Shown: piece by piece, positions 43,030-51,719 of the stretch
Position numbering within the stretch: the stretch's first letter is position 1
Layout: each line of letters begins with the position of its first letter
Assembly (NCBI RefSeq): GCF_900188005.1
Contig: NZ_FZNR01000005.1
Span: 434,001 to 498,000 of the forward strand
Direction: 5' to 3'
From: Actinoplanes regularis
GTDB taxonomy: Bacteria; Actinomycetota; Actinomycetes; Mycobacteriales; Micromonosporaceae
Length of the DNA: 64,000 bases
Program-made: the position numbers and the translations under genes
Notes under the pieces: generated by a model
What the model saw: only the letters and a program-made list of their open reading frames with translations
Told to the model about the DNA's origin: nothing
The model's database searches: none

Positions 43030-44094
43030 TCACGGCACGAGGTCGATCAGTGCTTTCCGGGCATCCCCGTCGAAGGGGACGGGTGGCGAGCCCGGCCCGA
43101 AACAGCGTTCGGCGATCACGTCCCGCAGCGCTTGCTGGGCGGCGCTCAGCGGCCCGGCGGACGGGAAGGCCCTTGCGCGTAACAGGGTGCACCAGTCGAC
43201 TTGGTAGATGACGGGCGGCGCACCGGCCAGGAGCAGGTCGAGGGCGGGGATCAGATCGTCCAGCGACGCCCGTTCGATGACCGTGGGCAGGAAGCGGGAC
43301 ATGAAGATCGGCCCGAAGTGCGGATAGTCGCGCTTGCAGGAAGCGTGCGCGGACGGTGCCGACAGCACGTCCAGCAACGCCCGGGTGCCATGAACGCTGC
43401 CCGCGATTGCCGGTGTGAGCGCGGCGGCCGCCCGGACCAACGGATCCGGATCCGTCTCCATCACTGACGTCGTGTCGCCTCCCCAGCTCTGCAGCGTCAG
43501 GATCGCCATCACCCGGGAATACCTGTCGAGACCGGCGAGTGCGTGGCCGTCCGACCAGGTGGCGGTCCCGGCGCGATGGTGTGCGAGCTCCGGGGCATCG
43601 AGCAGGCAGGCCAGCGCCGCGCCCGACGCCGCGGAGGCGATCACCGGGTCGGGGTCGCTTCGCATCGAGCGTACGACCGGGAAGACCGACGGACGCAGAG
43701 CACGGCACGCCTCGACGTCGGCCGGGAAGCCCCTCCGGCGACCGTCATAGTCATCAGCGGCATGCTGCATGACCGACGTCAGCCAACACAGCAAGGCGAC
43801 CCGGAGCGGCACCTTGACGCCACGCACACCAGTCCGGGGCAGGACCGGCGTCAGTGTGCGCCGGTCATCGAGCACCGCGACGACGAACAGCACCGCCGGC
43901 GCTGTCGCACCGGAGATCATGCCCTGGTGATGAACGACGTCGTAAAGGTCGGCCAGCGCCCGGCCCTGACGGTCGGCATCCTCGTCCAGTAGTCCCGCCA
44001 GAATCTCCGGCGAGGAAGGAAAATCCGGATCATCGCCGTACGCGTGCTCGACAGCGGACCAGTCGGTCCGCGCCAGAAGATCCTCGGGTTGCAC
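43030..44094 (-). CDS. Hypothetical helical-repeat (HEAT-like) protein
   Basis: About 354 residues with the start placed at the GTG at 44094 (GTG at 44127 is an alternative); the longer open frame overlaps the TraR gene and is not credible. The protein is a run of amphipathic helices: LLDEDADRQGRALADLYDVV, PVVRSMRSDPDPVIASAASG, METDPDPLVRAAAALTPAIA, resembling HEAT repeats that bind other proteins. No catalytic motif. It is convergent with the conflict gene across 337 bp and divergent from the TraR gene. Whether it relates to the conflict system is unknown. Confidence 0.7.
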   Translation of the reverse strand: MQPEDLLARTDWSAVEHAYGDDPDFPSSPEILAGLLDEDADRQGRALADLYDVVHHQGMISGATAPAVLFVVAVLDDRRTLTPVLPRTGVRGVKVPLRVALLCWLTSVMQHAADDYDGRRRGFPADVEACRALRPSVFPVVRSMRSDPDPVIASAASGAALACLLDAPELAHHRAGTATWSDGHALAGLDRYSRVMAILTLQSWGGDTTSVMETDPDPLVRAAAALTPAIAGSVHGTRALLDVLSAPSAHASCKRDYPHFGPIFMSRFLPTVIERASLDDLIPALDLLLAGAPPVIYQVDWCTLLRARAFPSAGPLSAAQQALRDVIAERCFGPGSPPVPFDGDARKALIDLVP

Positions 44095-44166
44095 GGGCGG
44101 CTTCCATCCGCGATGGCAAAGGGTCACCAGCGCTGATCGGTCGGTGGAAATCGTTAGGCTACCGGC

Positions 44167-44493
44167 ATGGTCCGGGATGAGCTGTTGCGACTGCGCGCGA
44201 GCGCGGAGGCCGAGGCGGCGACGCTGGCCCGGGATCTTGAGGCGCTGTTCGTCGCCTCGCGGGATTCGAACGCCGACGACGAGCATGACCCGGAGGGCGC
44301 CACCATCGGGTTCGAACGCGCCCAGCTGACCGCGCTGCTGGCCGCGGCGCGGGAGCGGATCGACGAGGTGGATGCCGCGCTGCGCCGGGTGGACGCGGCG
44401 ACCTACGGCATCTGCGAGGGGTGCGGGCGACCGATCGCCGAGGAGCGGCTCGCCGCTCGGCCGTTCGCCCGCCTCTGCATGGCCTGCGCGTAG
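44167..44493 (+). CDS. TraR/DksA C4-type zinc finger protein
   Basis: 108 residues. An N-terminal helical hairpin (LRASAEAEAATLARDLEALF, LAAARERIDEVDAALRRVD) and a C-terminal C4 zinc finger, TYGICEGCGRPIAEERL to LCMACA. Such proteins bind the RNA polymerase secondary channel and adjust transcription under stress; in actinobacteria many are small stand-alone members. ATG start. It ends two bases before the stop of the convergent gene. Confidence 0.88.
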   Translation: MVRDELLRLRASAEAEAATLARDLEALFVASRDSNADDEHDPEGATIGFERAQLTALLAAARERIDEVDAALRRVDAATYGICEGCGRPIAEERLAARPFARLCMACA

Positions 44494-44495
44494 AA

Positions 44496-45020
44496 CTAGG
44501 CCCGCGACCGCCTTGAGCCACCGTAGAGGTGGACGCGCTGGTCGGCATCGTGGTCCGGCTCGCGTGAGATGAACCCGTCGGTCCTCACCTCGCCGTTGGC
44601 GATGAGGACCAGCCATTCCTCGTAGTACCAGCTCGGATTGCACGGGCAGGTGGTGAAGGTGAACCGGAAGTTTGCCCGGTAGCGGCCGATCTGCCCGGGC
44701 CCGAGGGTGAAGAGGCGGGTCGGACCGTACTCCCGCGGGTAGGCGAAGCCACCCGGCAACCGGTCGACGACCAGTCCCGAATCCTTCACGGACAGGGACA
44801 GGCCGAGGTCGCGGGCTCGCTCCAGGTCGCTGCTGACCACGTCTTCGCGGTGTACGTAACGGGCCGCCTCGTCAGCGAACACTTCGTGGATGACCACGTC
44901 ACCGACGGGCATCGGAGACGGAAGCTGCGCCGGACGGTACAGCCCGCGGCGGGCGTTCGCCTGCGGGGCGCCGCGGGCTGCCGCACTCCACCGCACACGT
45001 ACCCGCTGAATCGTGATCAC
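44496..45020 (-). CDS. Hypothetical protein
   Basis: 174 residues from the GTG at 45020, with AGGTGGGG upstream. It has VGDVVIHEVFADEAARYVHR, LGLSLSVKDSGLVVDRLPGG and an aromatic, Cys-containing segment FRFTFTTCPCNPSWYYEEWL. No domain recognised; the beta-rich C-terminal half may form a compact fold. It is downstream of nothing obvious on its strand except the multicopper oxidase, which ends 49 bp before its start codon is reached from the other side. Confidence 0.6.
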   Translation of the reverse strand: MITIQRVRVRWSAAARGAPQANARRGLYRPAQLPSPMPVGDVVIHEVFADEAARYVHREDVVSSDLERARDLGLSLSVKDSGLVVDRLPGGFAYPREYGPTRLFTLGPGQIGRYRANFRFTFTTCPCNPSWYYEEWLVLIANGEVRTDGFISREPDHDADQRVHLYGGSRRSRA

Positions 45021-45069
45021 GCCCCACCTTGACGCCTCGGGCCACCGGCGCGCCACCCGTTATCCGTAT

Positions 45070-46599
45070 TCAGCTGGACATGACCATGAGCATGGCCATC
45101 ATTCCCTCGTCCTCGTGGACCGTGTTGTGGCAGTGCAGCATGTAGCCGTAGGTGTTGTCCGCGTAATCGGTGAATCGCATCGCGATCACATTGGTGCTCT
45201 GCGGTGAGATCAGGATGGTGTCCTTCCATTCCGCGTACGCCCCGGTCGGCGCCGAACCGTTGATGCTCCGCACCTGGAACGGCACGTCGTGCAGATGGAA
45301 CGAGTGGATCAGGCCGGTGGCGTTGGTGATCGTCCATACCTCGGTGGCGCCCAGGGTCGTCATGATCTCGCTGCTCTCCATGGCGGTCATGGTGGTCCCG
45401 GCGACGCCGTTGATGTACATGGTGTTGCCGCTGTTCGACAGCGCGATGGTGCGGGTGGCGGACGGGCTGCTCACGTCCAGTGCCGTGAACGTGTTGAGGG
45501 AGCTGGGCAGGTCGTCCGCGACGGCGGTCGCGGTGGAGGTGAGGGTGAGGATCGAGGACGTGCCGCTACCGCCGCGCGCGCCGCCGGCCGTGACCGTGGC
45601 CTGCAGGGTGACGCTCTCGTCCTGGCTGGTGACGTCGACACAGATCTCGGCCCGCTCGCCGCCGACGAGCTTGAGGCTGGTGACCGAGAGCGGCGCGGAC
45701 AGCAGGGCGGCGTCCGTGGCCACCTGGGTGAAGCTCGCCCCGTCGGAGCGGGTGATGGTGATGATGTCGGCGATCGAGGCGTTGAGGACATGGAAACGCA
45801 CCCGGTTCGCGGTGACCTCGAGCGTCGGCGTTCCGGCGACACCGACGTTGGCGCCGTTGACCAGCAGCGGGAAGGACGTGCTGGTGGCCAGTTCCGTCGC
45901 GGTCGTGAAGCGGATGACGCCGGTCGAGCTGATCGGCAGCGACTGGACGATCAGCGGGAACTGGTCGGTGCCGTAGTCGCTGGGCAGCGCCGCCGCGCCG
46001 TCGGTGTCGTCGTCGACGATGAGCATGCCGGCCAGGCCGCGCGCGACCTGCTCGGAGGTGGTGCCCAGGGCGTGCGGATGGAACCACAGCGTGCACGCCC
46101 CCTGGTTGATCTCGAAGGAGGGCGAGAACGTCGCGCCGGCCTCGATCGTGTTCTGCGGACCGCCGTCGACCGAGGGCGGGATGTGCGCGCCGTGCCAGTG
46201 CACGGTGCTCACGTCGTCGAGGTTGTTGGTGAGGTCCATCCGGACGCTGTCACCGCGGCTCACCTTGATCACCGGACCGAGGAACGCTTGATTGAAACCG
46301 CAGGTGGAGCTGCTGATACCGCTGAGGATCTCGGTGGTGCCGGTTTCCATGCCGAGCGCGTACGCCTTCGTCCCGTCGCTGTCCGTCGTGGGCTCGAGCA
46401 GCGTCGGGATGGCGAGGGTGCCACCGGCGGTGGCGGCGCGAGCCGGAACCGCGAATCGCATGCTCATGCCGACGGCGGCGCCGGTGAGACCCAGGGCGCC
46501 GAAGCCTCGGAGCAGGGTGCGCCGGGTCATGGCCGGGCGGCCGGGACGGGTGGGGGTGGGGGAGGCCGGAGTGGACACCGGCCGCTGGTGATCGGTCAT
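45070..46599 (-). CDS. Tat-exported multicopper oxidase (CotA/bilirubin oxidase-like)
   Basis: 509 residues from the ATG at 46599. Twin-arginine signal TRRTLLRGFGALGLTGAAVG followed by PARAAT. Copper-site motifs of a three-cupredoxin oxidase: HWHG (STVHWHGAHIPPSVDGGPQN), WFHPHALG, HSFHLHDVPFQV and HCHNTVHEDEGMMAMLMV, the last giving the type 1 copper ligands. It oxidises metals, phenols or pigments with O2 outside the membrane. Divergent from a small secreted protein with about 245 bp between start codons. No copper regulator is adjacent. Confidence 0.92.
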   Translation of the reverse strand: MTDHQRPVSTPASPTPTRPGRPAMTRRTLLRGFGALGLTGAAVGMSMRFAVPARAATAGGTLAIPTLLEPTTDSDGTKAYALGMETGTTEILSGISSSTCGFNQAFLGPVIKVSRGDSVRMDLTNNLDDVSTVHWHGAHIPPSVDGGPQNTIEAGATFSPSFEINQGACTLWFHPHALGTTSEQVARGLAGMLIVDDDTDGAAALPSDYGTDQFPLIVQSLPISSTGVIRFTTATELATSTSFPLLVNGANVGVAGTPTLEVTANRVRFHVLNASIADIITITRSDGASFTQVATDAALLSAPLSVTSLKLVGGERAEICVDVTSQDESVTLQATVTAGGARGGSGTSSILTLTSTATAVADDLPSSLNTFTALDVSSPSATRTIALSNSGNTMYINGVAGTTMTAMESSEIMTTLGATEVWTITNATGLIHSFHLHDVPFQVRSINGSAPTGAYAEWKDTILISPQSTNVIAMRFTDYADNTYGYMLHCHNTVHEDEGMMAMLMVMSS

Positions 46600-46843
46600 G
46601 GACCGGGAAGTTAGAAATCGACTCTGTGATTCCGGTGTGGACTTGTTGTCAAAATGCGTGGACCGGCCACAGAAAAGTGCCTCGGAATGGGTGCGAGCTG
46701 TAGGGACGCTCGATCGAGCCTGAGAGTTATGAATTCGCTGTGCATTCCGCACATTGCTTCTTGACAGCGCACTCCGGCAGTCCTCAAAGGAATGACAACC
46801 ACGGTGATGCGTTGTTCAGCCCGATCACGGACGGAGAATCCCC

Positions 46844-47296
46844 ATGCGCAGAAGAACCCTGGGCAATGCCGCGGTCCTCACGGCCTCCCTGCTCGCGCTC
46901 ACCGGACTCGGTGTGACGATCGCCTACGCCGCGACCGACGGCGAGGACCCGGCCGCCGTCGCCGGCGAGTGCGCGGACGTGTTCCTCACCATCGATCCCG
47001 CCGGGGATCCGGTCGGGAAGCTCTGCACCGCCGCGGACGCCGACGGCACCACCCTCAGCGGCGTGGCGCTCACGTTCACCGCGTCGTCGAACTGCAGCGG
47101 CACCGTCATGCTGCGGGTCTCGGGCCTCGACGCGTCCGGCGCCGAGTTCGGCGAGGTGGAGAAGGCCAACTGCGGCTCGGGCACGGCGACCGCCTCGTTC
47201 ACCCCGGCGTCGAGGACGGCGCCGGACACGTACCTGTGCGGGACCCTGCTGGCCGACAGGTACACCGCGGCCCAAGCCTGCGTCGCGCTCTCCTGA
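46844..47296 (+). CDS. Small secreted protein of unknown function
   Basis: 150 residues. Signal peptide MRRRTLGNAAVLTASLLALT to about IAYAAT, then an extracellular beta-rich domain with conserved-looking Cys pairs (AGECADVFL, GKLCTAAD, SSNCSGTVML, KANCGSGTAT, YLCGTLL, QACVAL). GGAG lies before the ATG. No domain recognised. It shares a divergent intergenic region with the multicopper oxidase, so joint control is possible. Confidence 0.75.
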   Translation: MRRRTLGNAAVLTASLLALTGLGVTIAYAATDGEDPAAVAGECADVFLTIDPAGDPVGKLCTAADADGTTLSGVALTFTASSNCSGTVMLRVSGLDASGAEFGEVEKANCGSGTATASFTPASRTAPDTYLCGTLLADRYTAAQACVALS

Positions 47297-47333
47297 CACC
47301 CGGGCCGGATCCGGATGGCCGCCCCCGGCGACA

Positions 47334-47999
47334 TCACCCGAACTTCGTCCACTGCCCTTCAGAGATCACTTCGACGGAGCCGTCGACGACCTTGATGGCG
47401 GTCTGTTCGTCGATGGCGTAGGCCGGGACGCCGAGACCGGCGGCCCAGCGCTCCGCGTCGGCCGGAGTGTTGGTGGGGAAGAGGTTGAGGTGCGGGAAGA
47501 TCGAGAAATCGACGACTCCCAGAGTGCGGTCGTCGGGCGCGGCCGGCCACTCGACGAAGTAGTCGCCGATCCGCGGCGTCATCACCATGCTCCCGGCGCT
47601 CACGCCCACCCAGACCTTGTCGGTCAGCGACGGCAGCAGATCGGCCAGGCCGGACTCGCGCATCCAGTGACACAGGTACGTCGCGTCGCCGCCGTCGACC
47701 AGGAGCACGTCGGCCTCCCGGACCCACGGGATCCATCGCTCGGCCCCGATCGTGGGCAGTGCGGTGAGCTCCAGGACCCCGAGCGATCCCCAGCCGAGGC
47801 CGGAATGGTACCGCCAATCGGACGCGGGGTCGGCGGCTACGAACCCACGCACCGAGGTCGGGCCGCACATCGGGTGACCCCACTGCGCTGTCGGGATGAG
47901 GAGGGCACGGCACTCGGCGATCGGCTTGCCGAGAAGCTGCACGAGCGCCGAGCGGATGCTGGGATTCGTCACCCCGCCCGACGTGAGTAGGAGCTTCAC
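47334..47999 (-). CDS. pepE: Peptidase E-like (family S51) serine peptidase
   Basis: 221 residues. Class I glutamine-amidotransferase-like fold: MKLLLTSGGVTNPSIRSALV, VLLVDGGDATYLCHWMRESG, and the nucleophile elbow VGVSAGSMVMTPRIGDYF with Ser in place of Cys, as in dipeptidase E; SIFPHLNLFP carries the His. It would cleave Asp-X dipeptides or related substrates in the cytoplasm. ATG start. It is convergent with the small secreted protein. Confidence 0.88.
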   Translation of the reverse strand: MKLLLTSGGVTNPSIRSALVQLLGKPIAECRALLIPTAQWGHPMCGPTSVRGFVAADPASDWRYHSGLGWGSLGVLELTALPTIGAERWIPWVREADVLLVDGGDATYLCHWMRESGLADLLPSLTDKVWVGVSAGSMVMTPRIGDYFVEWPAAPDDRTLGVVDFSIFPHLNLFPTNTPADAERWAAGLGVPAYAIDEQTAIKVVDGSVEVISEGQWTKFG

Positions 48000-48048
48000 G
48001 GCAAACCTCCGAGATGGGCGGGCTGCAGCTTACCTGCGGATAGAACGA

Positions 48049-48585
48049 TCATGGGGTCGGTCCCTGCGGGTATCGCATGAGCAGGGTCCGGGCCTGCTCG
48101 ATGACGTCGGCTGCCGCCGCACGTAACCTGACCGGTCGGTCGACGTCCCACACCGCCCAGGAGGTGGCTTCGTCGTCGTACTGCACCAAGCTGGAGATCA
48201 ACGGTCGCAAAGGCTCGAATTCGGCGTCCGGGATATCCGACGAGGCGCACCAGTAGATGTAGTGCCCGGCTGCTCGCACATCAAGGTCGCCGTCGACCAT
48301 CAAGCGCGCCCACCACAAGATCAGGACCCAAGCTCGGCGTACGCCTTCCGCCGGCAGGTAGACCGGCACGAGGCGGAGCTCGACGACAACCCGGTCGAAC
48401 AACTCTGGCGCGTCCGGCTCCTCGGAACGGCCCAATGCTGCGAGAAGAGGCAGGGAAGGCGCGTCGACCCCGGCCAGCAGAGCGTCAAGCCCGACCTGGA
48501 TGAGCTGGTCGGACCCGACGTGGCGTCCTTCCAACCGGTCGATCGCGGCCATGCGCAACCTCTGGACTGCGATCTCGGACTCCAT
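48049..48585 (-). CDS. Hypothetical protein
   Basis: 178 residues from the ATG at 48585; a longer in-frame extension upstream overlaps the DUF1877 gene and has weaker composition. Helical and Trp-rich: MESEIAVQRLRMAAIDRLEG, YLPAEGVRRAWVLILWWARL, VRAAGHYIYWCASSDIPDAE, ATSWAVWDVDRPVRLRAAAA. No domain recognised. It is divergent from the DUF1877 gene by about 65 bp. Similar small helical proteins are often immunity or housekeeping factors; no claim is made. Confidence 0.65.
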   Translation of the reverse strand: MESEIAVQRLRMAAIDRLEGRHVGSDQLIQVGLDALLAGVDAPSLPLLAALGRSEEPDAPELFDRVVVELRLVPVYLPAEGVRRAWVLILWWARLMVDGDLDVRAAGHYIYWCASSDIPDAEFEPLRPLISSLVQYDDEATSWAVWDVDRPVRLRAAAADVIEQARTLLMRYPQGPTP

Positions 48586-48649
48586 GATGTCTCGCAGTAT
48601 CGCCCACGCCCGCAGCGGGCGTGCCCGCACCGGCCGTACGATCATCGTC

Positions 48650-49135
48650 GTGTTGGGTGTGTACTTCGCGATCACGGCAGAGCAGGAACGATCGCTCCTC
48701 GTCGCTGCGGATGGCGGGGACGACGAGGTGGGCGAAATCCTCGAGGTGCTCGAGGAGTCGTGGGATGACGACAGACTGAAGGCCGACACCGACAAGGCGT
48801 GGGACGCCATCCACCGTTGCCTTGCCGATGGCACGCTCGATCCTGACGGCGGCGAGTTCCCGTTGTCCCACGCGGTGCTCGGTGGGCGGCACCTGCACGA
48901 CGAGTACTACGTCGTTTACCTCACCGCGGATCAGGTCCGTGACGTGTCCGATGCCCTTCAGGCCGTGGATCGGGCGTGGCTTCGTCGCCGGTTCGACACC
49001 ATCGATGATCCCGACTACCGCGGTGCTCGCGACGAAGTGGATTTCGACTACACCTGGGTCAACTTCGTCGATGTTCGGGAGTTCTACCAACGGGCCGCGG
49101 CCGCCCGGCGTGCGGTGATCTTCACCGCCACCTGA
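48650..49135 (+). CDS. DUF1877 family protein
   Basis: 161 residues from the GTG at 48650, giving the typical start LGVYFAITAEQERSLL. Family landmarks: DKAWDAIHRCLADG, FPLSHAVLGGRHLHDEYYVV, LTADQVRDVSDALQAVD, and a C-terminal YTWVNFVDVREFYQRAA. DUF1877 (YfbM-like) proteins are small soluble proteins found widely in bacteria, often in polymorphic-toxin neighbourhoods; their function is not established. Confidence 0.85.
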   Translation: MLGVYFAITAEQERSLLVAADGGDDEVGEILEVLEESWDDDRLKADTDKAWDAIHRCLADGTLDPDGGEFPLSHAVLGGRHLHDEYYVVYLTADQVRDVSDALQAVDRAWLRRRFDTIDDPDYRGARDEVDFDYTWVNFVDVREFYQRAAAARRAVIFTAT

Positions 49136-49239
49136 TCCGATCGAAGCAACGCACGTTACCGCGATCCGGCGGTGAGTTGCTCGGACAGGGGGATGCCAGT
49201 CCCGCGGGCCGAGGCGGGCCGGTTCGTGAAGCCGCCGGG

Positions 49240-50307
49240 ATGAACTGCGATCATGCCGGCGTGGGAGGAGAACTGGTCGACGTGCTGTGGGCGCGGCGCC
49301 TGCATCTGCGTTCGTACGCGATGGCGGTGGGGTTCGGCTCCGTCGTCGTCGCGGAGCGTAACTCGCGTCTGGTCCGGCTGGACGCGGTCAGCGGGGAGCC
49401 GTACTGGGACCGGCGCGTCGAGGATTGCTGGGGTACGCCCGTCATCGCAGGCGGCCACTGCCTCTATCTCAGTCAGGCGGGAGTCCTGCACTGCTTCGAC
49501 CTCGCGACCGGGCAACCGCTGTGGTCAAGGCCGGGCCTGTATCTGCGGGGGCACCTCACGGTCAGCGGCTCCGCGGTGTTCGTCGGCGGCTGGCGCGGGT
49601 ATCACCCGTTGACGCGGGTAGCCCTCGCTGACGGCAGTTGCCTGCCGATCGACGAGGCGGCAACCGCCGAGGCCGGTCCACTTGCCCGGCCCTTACCGCT
49701 GTGGGTGGAGCCGGAGCGAGATGCGGGCGGTCCTGCGGTGCTGGTCGCGGGCGCAGCCCGGCCCGCGCTGCTGGTGATGGCCGCGTCCGGCGTCGTTCTC
49801 TCCGAATGGGCGCTGCCGCAGCCGGTCCTCTTCCCTGACGCCGGCGAGGGTTACCGGGTCAGCGCCGACGGCCGGGTCGTCTTCCTCAGCGGTCCCCGCA
49901 CCGTCATGACGTTCCATCCGGCCCGCGGCGTTCAGGTCTTGTGGCGGCATGTTCGTGACATCCACCCGCTCCCGCCGATCCTCGACGAGCAGACCCTCTG
50001 GCTGCTCGACGACACCGGCATCACGGTCGTCGACGTGGACCGTGGGGTCGTCGTCGACGAACAGCGTCTACCGCACCGTGCGGTGCACACCGCGACGCTT
50101 ACAGCGAACCGCGCATTGTTCGCGTTGGCAGACGGTTCCATCATCGCAGTGGATCGAATCGGCGGCCGCAGCGCTCCCGCACGGGTACCGCGGCGAGTCG
50201 ACCGCCTGTCCGCTGGAGAGGACGACCTGGTCCATGCGATCGGCAAGGGGCATCTCGTAACGTTTCGTGGCTTCGGTCGCGAGGGGGATGACGATCACCA
50301 CCAGTAG
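49240..50307 (+). CDS. PQQ-like beta-propeller repeat protein
   Basis: 355 residues from the ATG at 49240 (a GTG at 49261 is also possible). PQQ-like repeats: VVAERNSRLVRLDAVSGEPY, LHCFDLATGQPLWSR, VVFLSGPRTVMTFHPARG, GITVVDVDRGVVVDEQRL, ALADGSIIAVDRIGG. No signal peptide and no dehydrogenase active site, so it is more likely a scaffold than an enzyme. Its last 13 bases overlap the convergent aldo/keto-reductase remnant. Confidence 0.8.
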   Translation: MNCDHAGVGGELVDVLWARRLHLRSYAMAVGFGSVVVAERNSRLVRLDAVSGEPYWDRRVEDCWGTPVIAGGHCLYLSQAGVLHCFDLATGQPLWSRPGLYLRGHLTVSGSAVFVGGWRGYHPLTRVALADGSCLPIDEAATAEAGPLARPLPLWVEPERDAGGPAVLVAGAARPALLVMAASGVVLSEWALPQPVLFPDAGEGYRVSADGRVVFLSGPRTVMTFHPARGVQVLWRHVRDIHPLPPILDEQTLWLLDDTGITVVDVDRGVVVDEQRLPHRAVHTATLTANRALFALADGSIIAVDRIGGRSAPARVPRRVDRLSAGEDDLVHAIGKGHLVTFRGFGREGDDDHHQ

Positions 50308-50462
50308 TTGTCCTGCGGCTGGTACGGGGTCTCCAACTCGGCGATCTCGCTGTCGGTGAGGTTGAGCTCGAGCGTGGTGGCCTCCTCGTCCAGGGTCCAC
50401 TGGTGCATGCCGGCCGTACCGCCCGGCCTCACACATGCGGGACGACCCGTAGGGGCGCTCAT
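50295..50462 (-). pseudogene. Possible aldo/keto reductase C-terminal remnant
   Basis: A 55-residue frame ending TLDEEATTLELNLTDSEIAE then LETPYQPQDNYWW. The LTDSEIAELETPYxP stretch resembles the C-terminus of aldo/keto reductases such as E. coli YajO, and the rest of the enzyme is absent upstream, so this is probably a leftover of a deleted gene. An intact ATG and full short frame leave open that it is expressed as a peptide. Convergent overlap with the propeller gene. Confidence 0.5.
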
Positions 50463-50529
50463 TGATTGACCGACTTCACTGACGATGGCAGCGTCTGAGC
50501 GGTGACCGTCACATGGGGGGAGACTCACT

Positions 50530-51711
50530 ATGCCTAGTCGTCGATCCATTCTGGCCGGCTCAGCGGCGGCGGCGTTCATGGCCGGCGCGGGAAGCGTGTC
50601 ACCGGCTGAAGCGTCGCCCGGCGGCCTGGACCGGGCCGCGTTGCAGGAAGCGCTGGACCGGATCGTCGCCACCGGGGCCACGGCCGCGCTGGCCCGGGTG
50701 GACGGCCCGGCCGGGACCTGGCGCGGGGCCAGCGGGGTGGTGGAGCTGGGGCGGCCGGCCCGGCCGGTGGCCGGAGGGCGGTTCCGGGTCGGCAGCATCA
50801 CCAAGACGTTCGTGGCCACCGTGGTGCTCCAGCTCGTCGGCGAGGGGCGACTGCGCCTCGACGACACGTTGGAACGGTGGCTGCCCGGGGCGATACCCAA
50901 TGGCGCCCGGATCACGATCCGCGATCTCCTGCAGCACACCAGCGGGGTGTTCAACTACACCCAGGTCCTGTTCGAGACCGTCGAGGAGGTCCTGAGCGCG
51001 CGGTACCACACCTTCCGGCCGGAGGAGCTGGTCGCGCTCGCCGCCGCGCAGCCGCCGGTGTTCGAGCCGGGTACCGCCTGGGAGTACTCCAACACCAACT
51101 ACGTCCTGCTGGGCCTCATTGTGCGGAGGGTCACCGGGCACGCGTACGGCAAGGAGGTCGACAGGCGCATCCTGCGGCCGCTCCGCCTGCACGGCACCGA
51201 GGTTCCCGGCACCGACGTCACGATCGACGGGCCGCACGCGCACGGGTACGAGCCGTTCGAGCAGGACGGCGAGATCGTGCCGCTCGACTTCACCGACCTC
51301 AACCCGTCGATGGCCTACTCCGCGGGGGAGATCGTCTCGACTACGGCGGATCTGAACCGGTTCTACCGTAGCCTGCTGGGCGGCCGGCTGCTGCGCCGAG
51401 CCCAGCTTGCCGAGATGCTCAACCCGGTGGGCGAGGAGAGGTACGGCCTCGGCATCTACCAGCAGCCGTTGCCCGGCGGCCCGACGCTGTGGGGGCACAG
51501 CGGCGGCATCTTCGGGTTTGTCACCTTCTCGTTCTCCACGCCGGACGCCGCGACCCAGGCGAGCGTCTCGATCAACCCGTGGCTCGGCGATTTCAGCCCG
51601 GCCCTGATCGACCTGCTGCTGGCCGCGTTCGGGGTGACCGCGCCGGCAGCCAGGGCCGCGGCGCCGGCCGTACGGCTGCCGGCACCGGGTTTCCGCCTCC
51701 CGGGAGCATGA
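50530..51711 (+). CDS. Secreted serine hydrolase (class C beta-lactamase / D-Ala-D-Ala carboxypeptidase family)
   Basis: 393 residues. Tat-like signal MPSRRSILAGSAAAAFMAGA. Active-site motifs: SxxK in VGSITKTFVATVVL (nucleophile Ser), YxN in AWEYSNTNYVLLGLIV, and HxG in LWGHSGGIFGFV. The fold is that of Streptomyces R61 carboxypeptidase and related esterases. It acts outside the membrane on peptidoglycan peptides or esters. ATG start following a GGGGGGAGA purine tract. It is convergent with the ECF sigma gene, which stops nine bases later. Confidence 0.9.
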   Translation: MPSRRSILAGSAAAAFMAGAGSVSPAEASPGGLDRAALQEALDRIVATGATAALARVDGPAGTWRGASGVVELGRPARPVAGGRFRVGSITKTFVATVVLQLVGEGRLRLDDTLERWLPGAIPNGARITIRDLLQHTSGVFNYTQVLFETVEEVLSARYHTFRPEELVALAAAQPPVFEPGTAWEYSNTNYVLLGLIVRRVTGHAYGKEVDRRILRPLRLHGTEVPGTDVTIDGPHAHGYEPFEQDGEIVPLDFTDLNPSMAYSAGEIVSTTADLNRFYRSLLGGRLLRRAQLAEMLNPVGEERYGLGIYQQPLPGGPTLWGHSGGIFGFVTFSFSTPDAATQASVSINPWLGDFSPALIDLLLAAFGVTAPAARAAAPAVRLPAPGFRLPGA

Positions 51712-51719
51712 CGTGGAGG

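Noticed and set aside
45289..46614. 441-codon plus-strand frame over the multicopper oxidase
   Set aside because: Gly/Arg/Asp-rich shadow; the opposite frame has the full set of copper ligands and a Tat signal.
50295..50462. RiPP precursor peptide because of the Trp-rich C-terminus
   Set aside because: No modification enzymes nearby and clear resemblance to an aldo/keto reductase C-terminus; kept only as an alternative.
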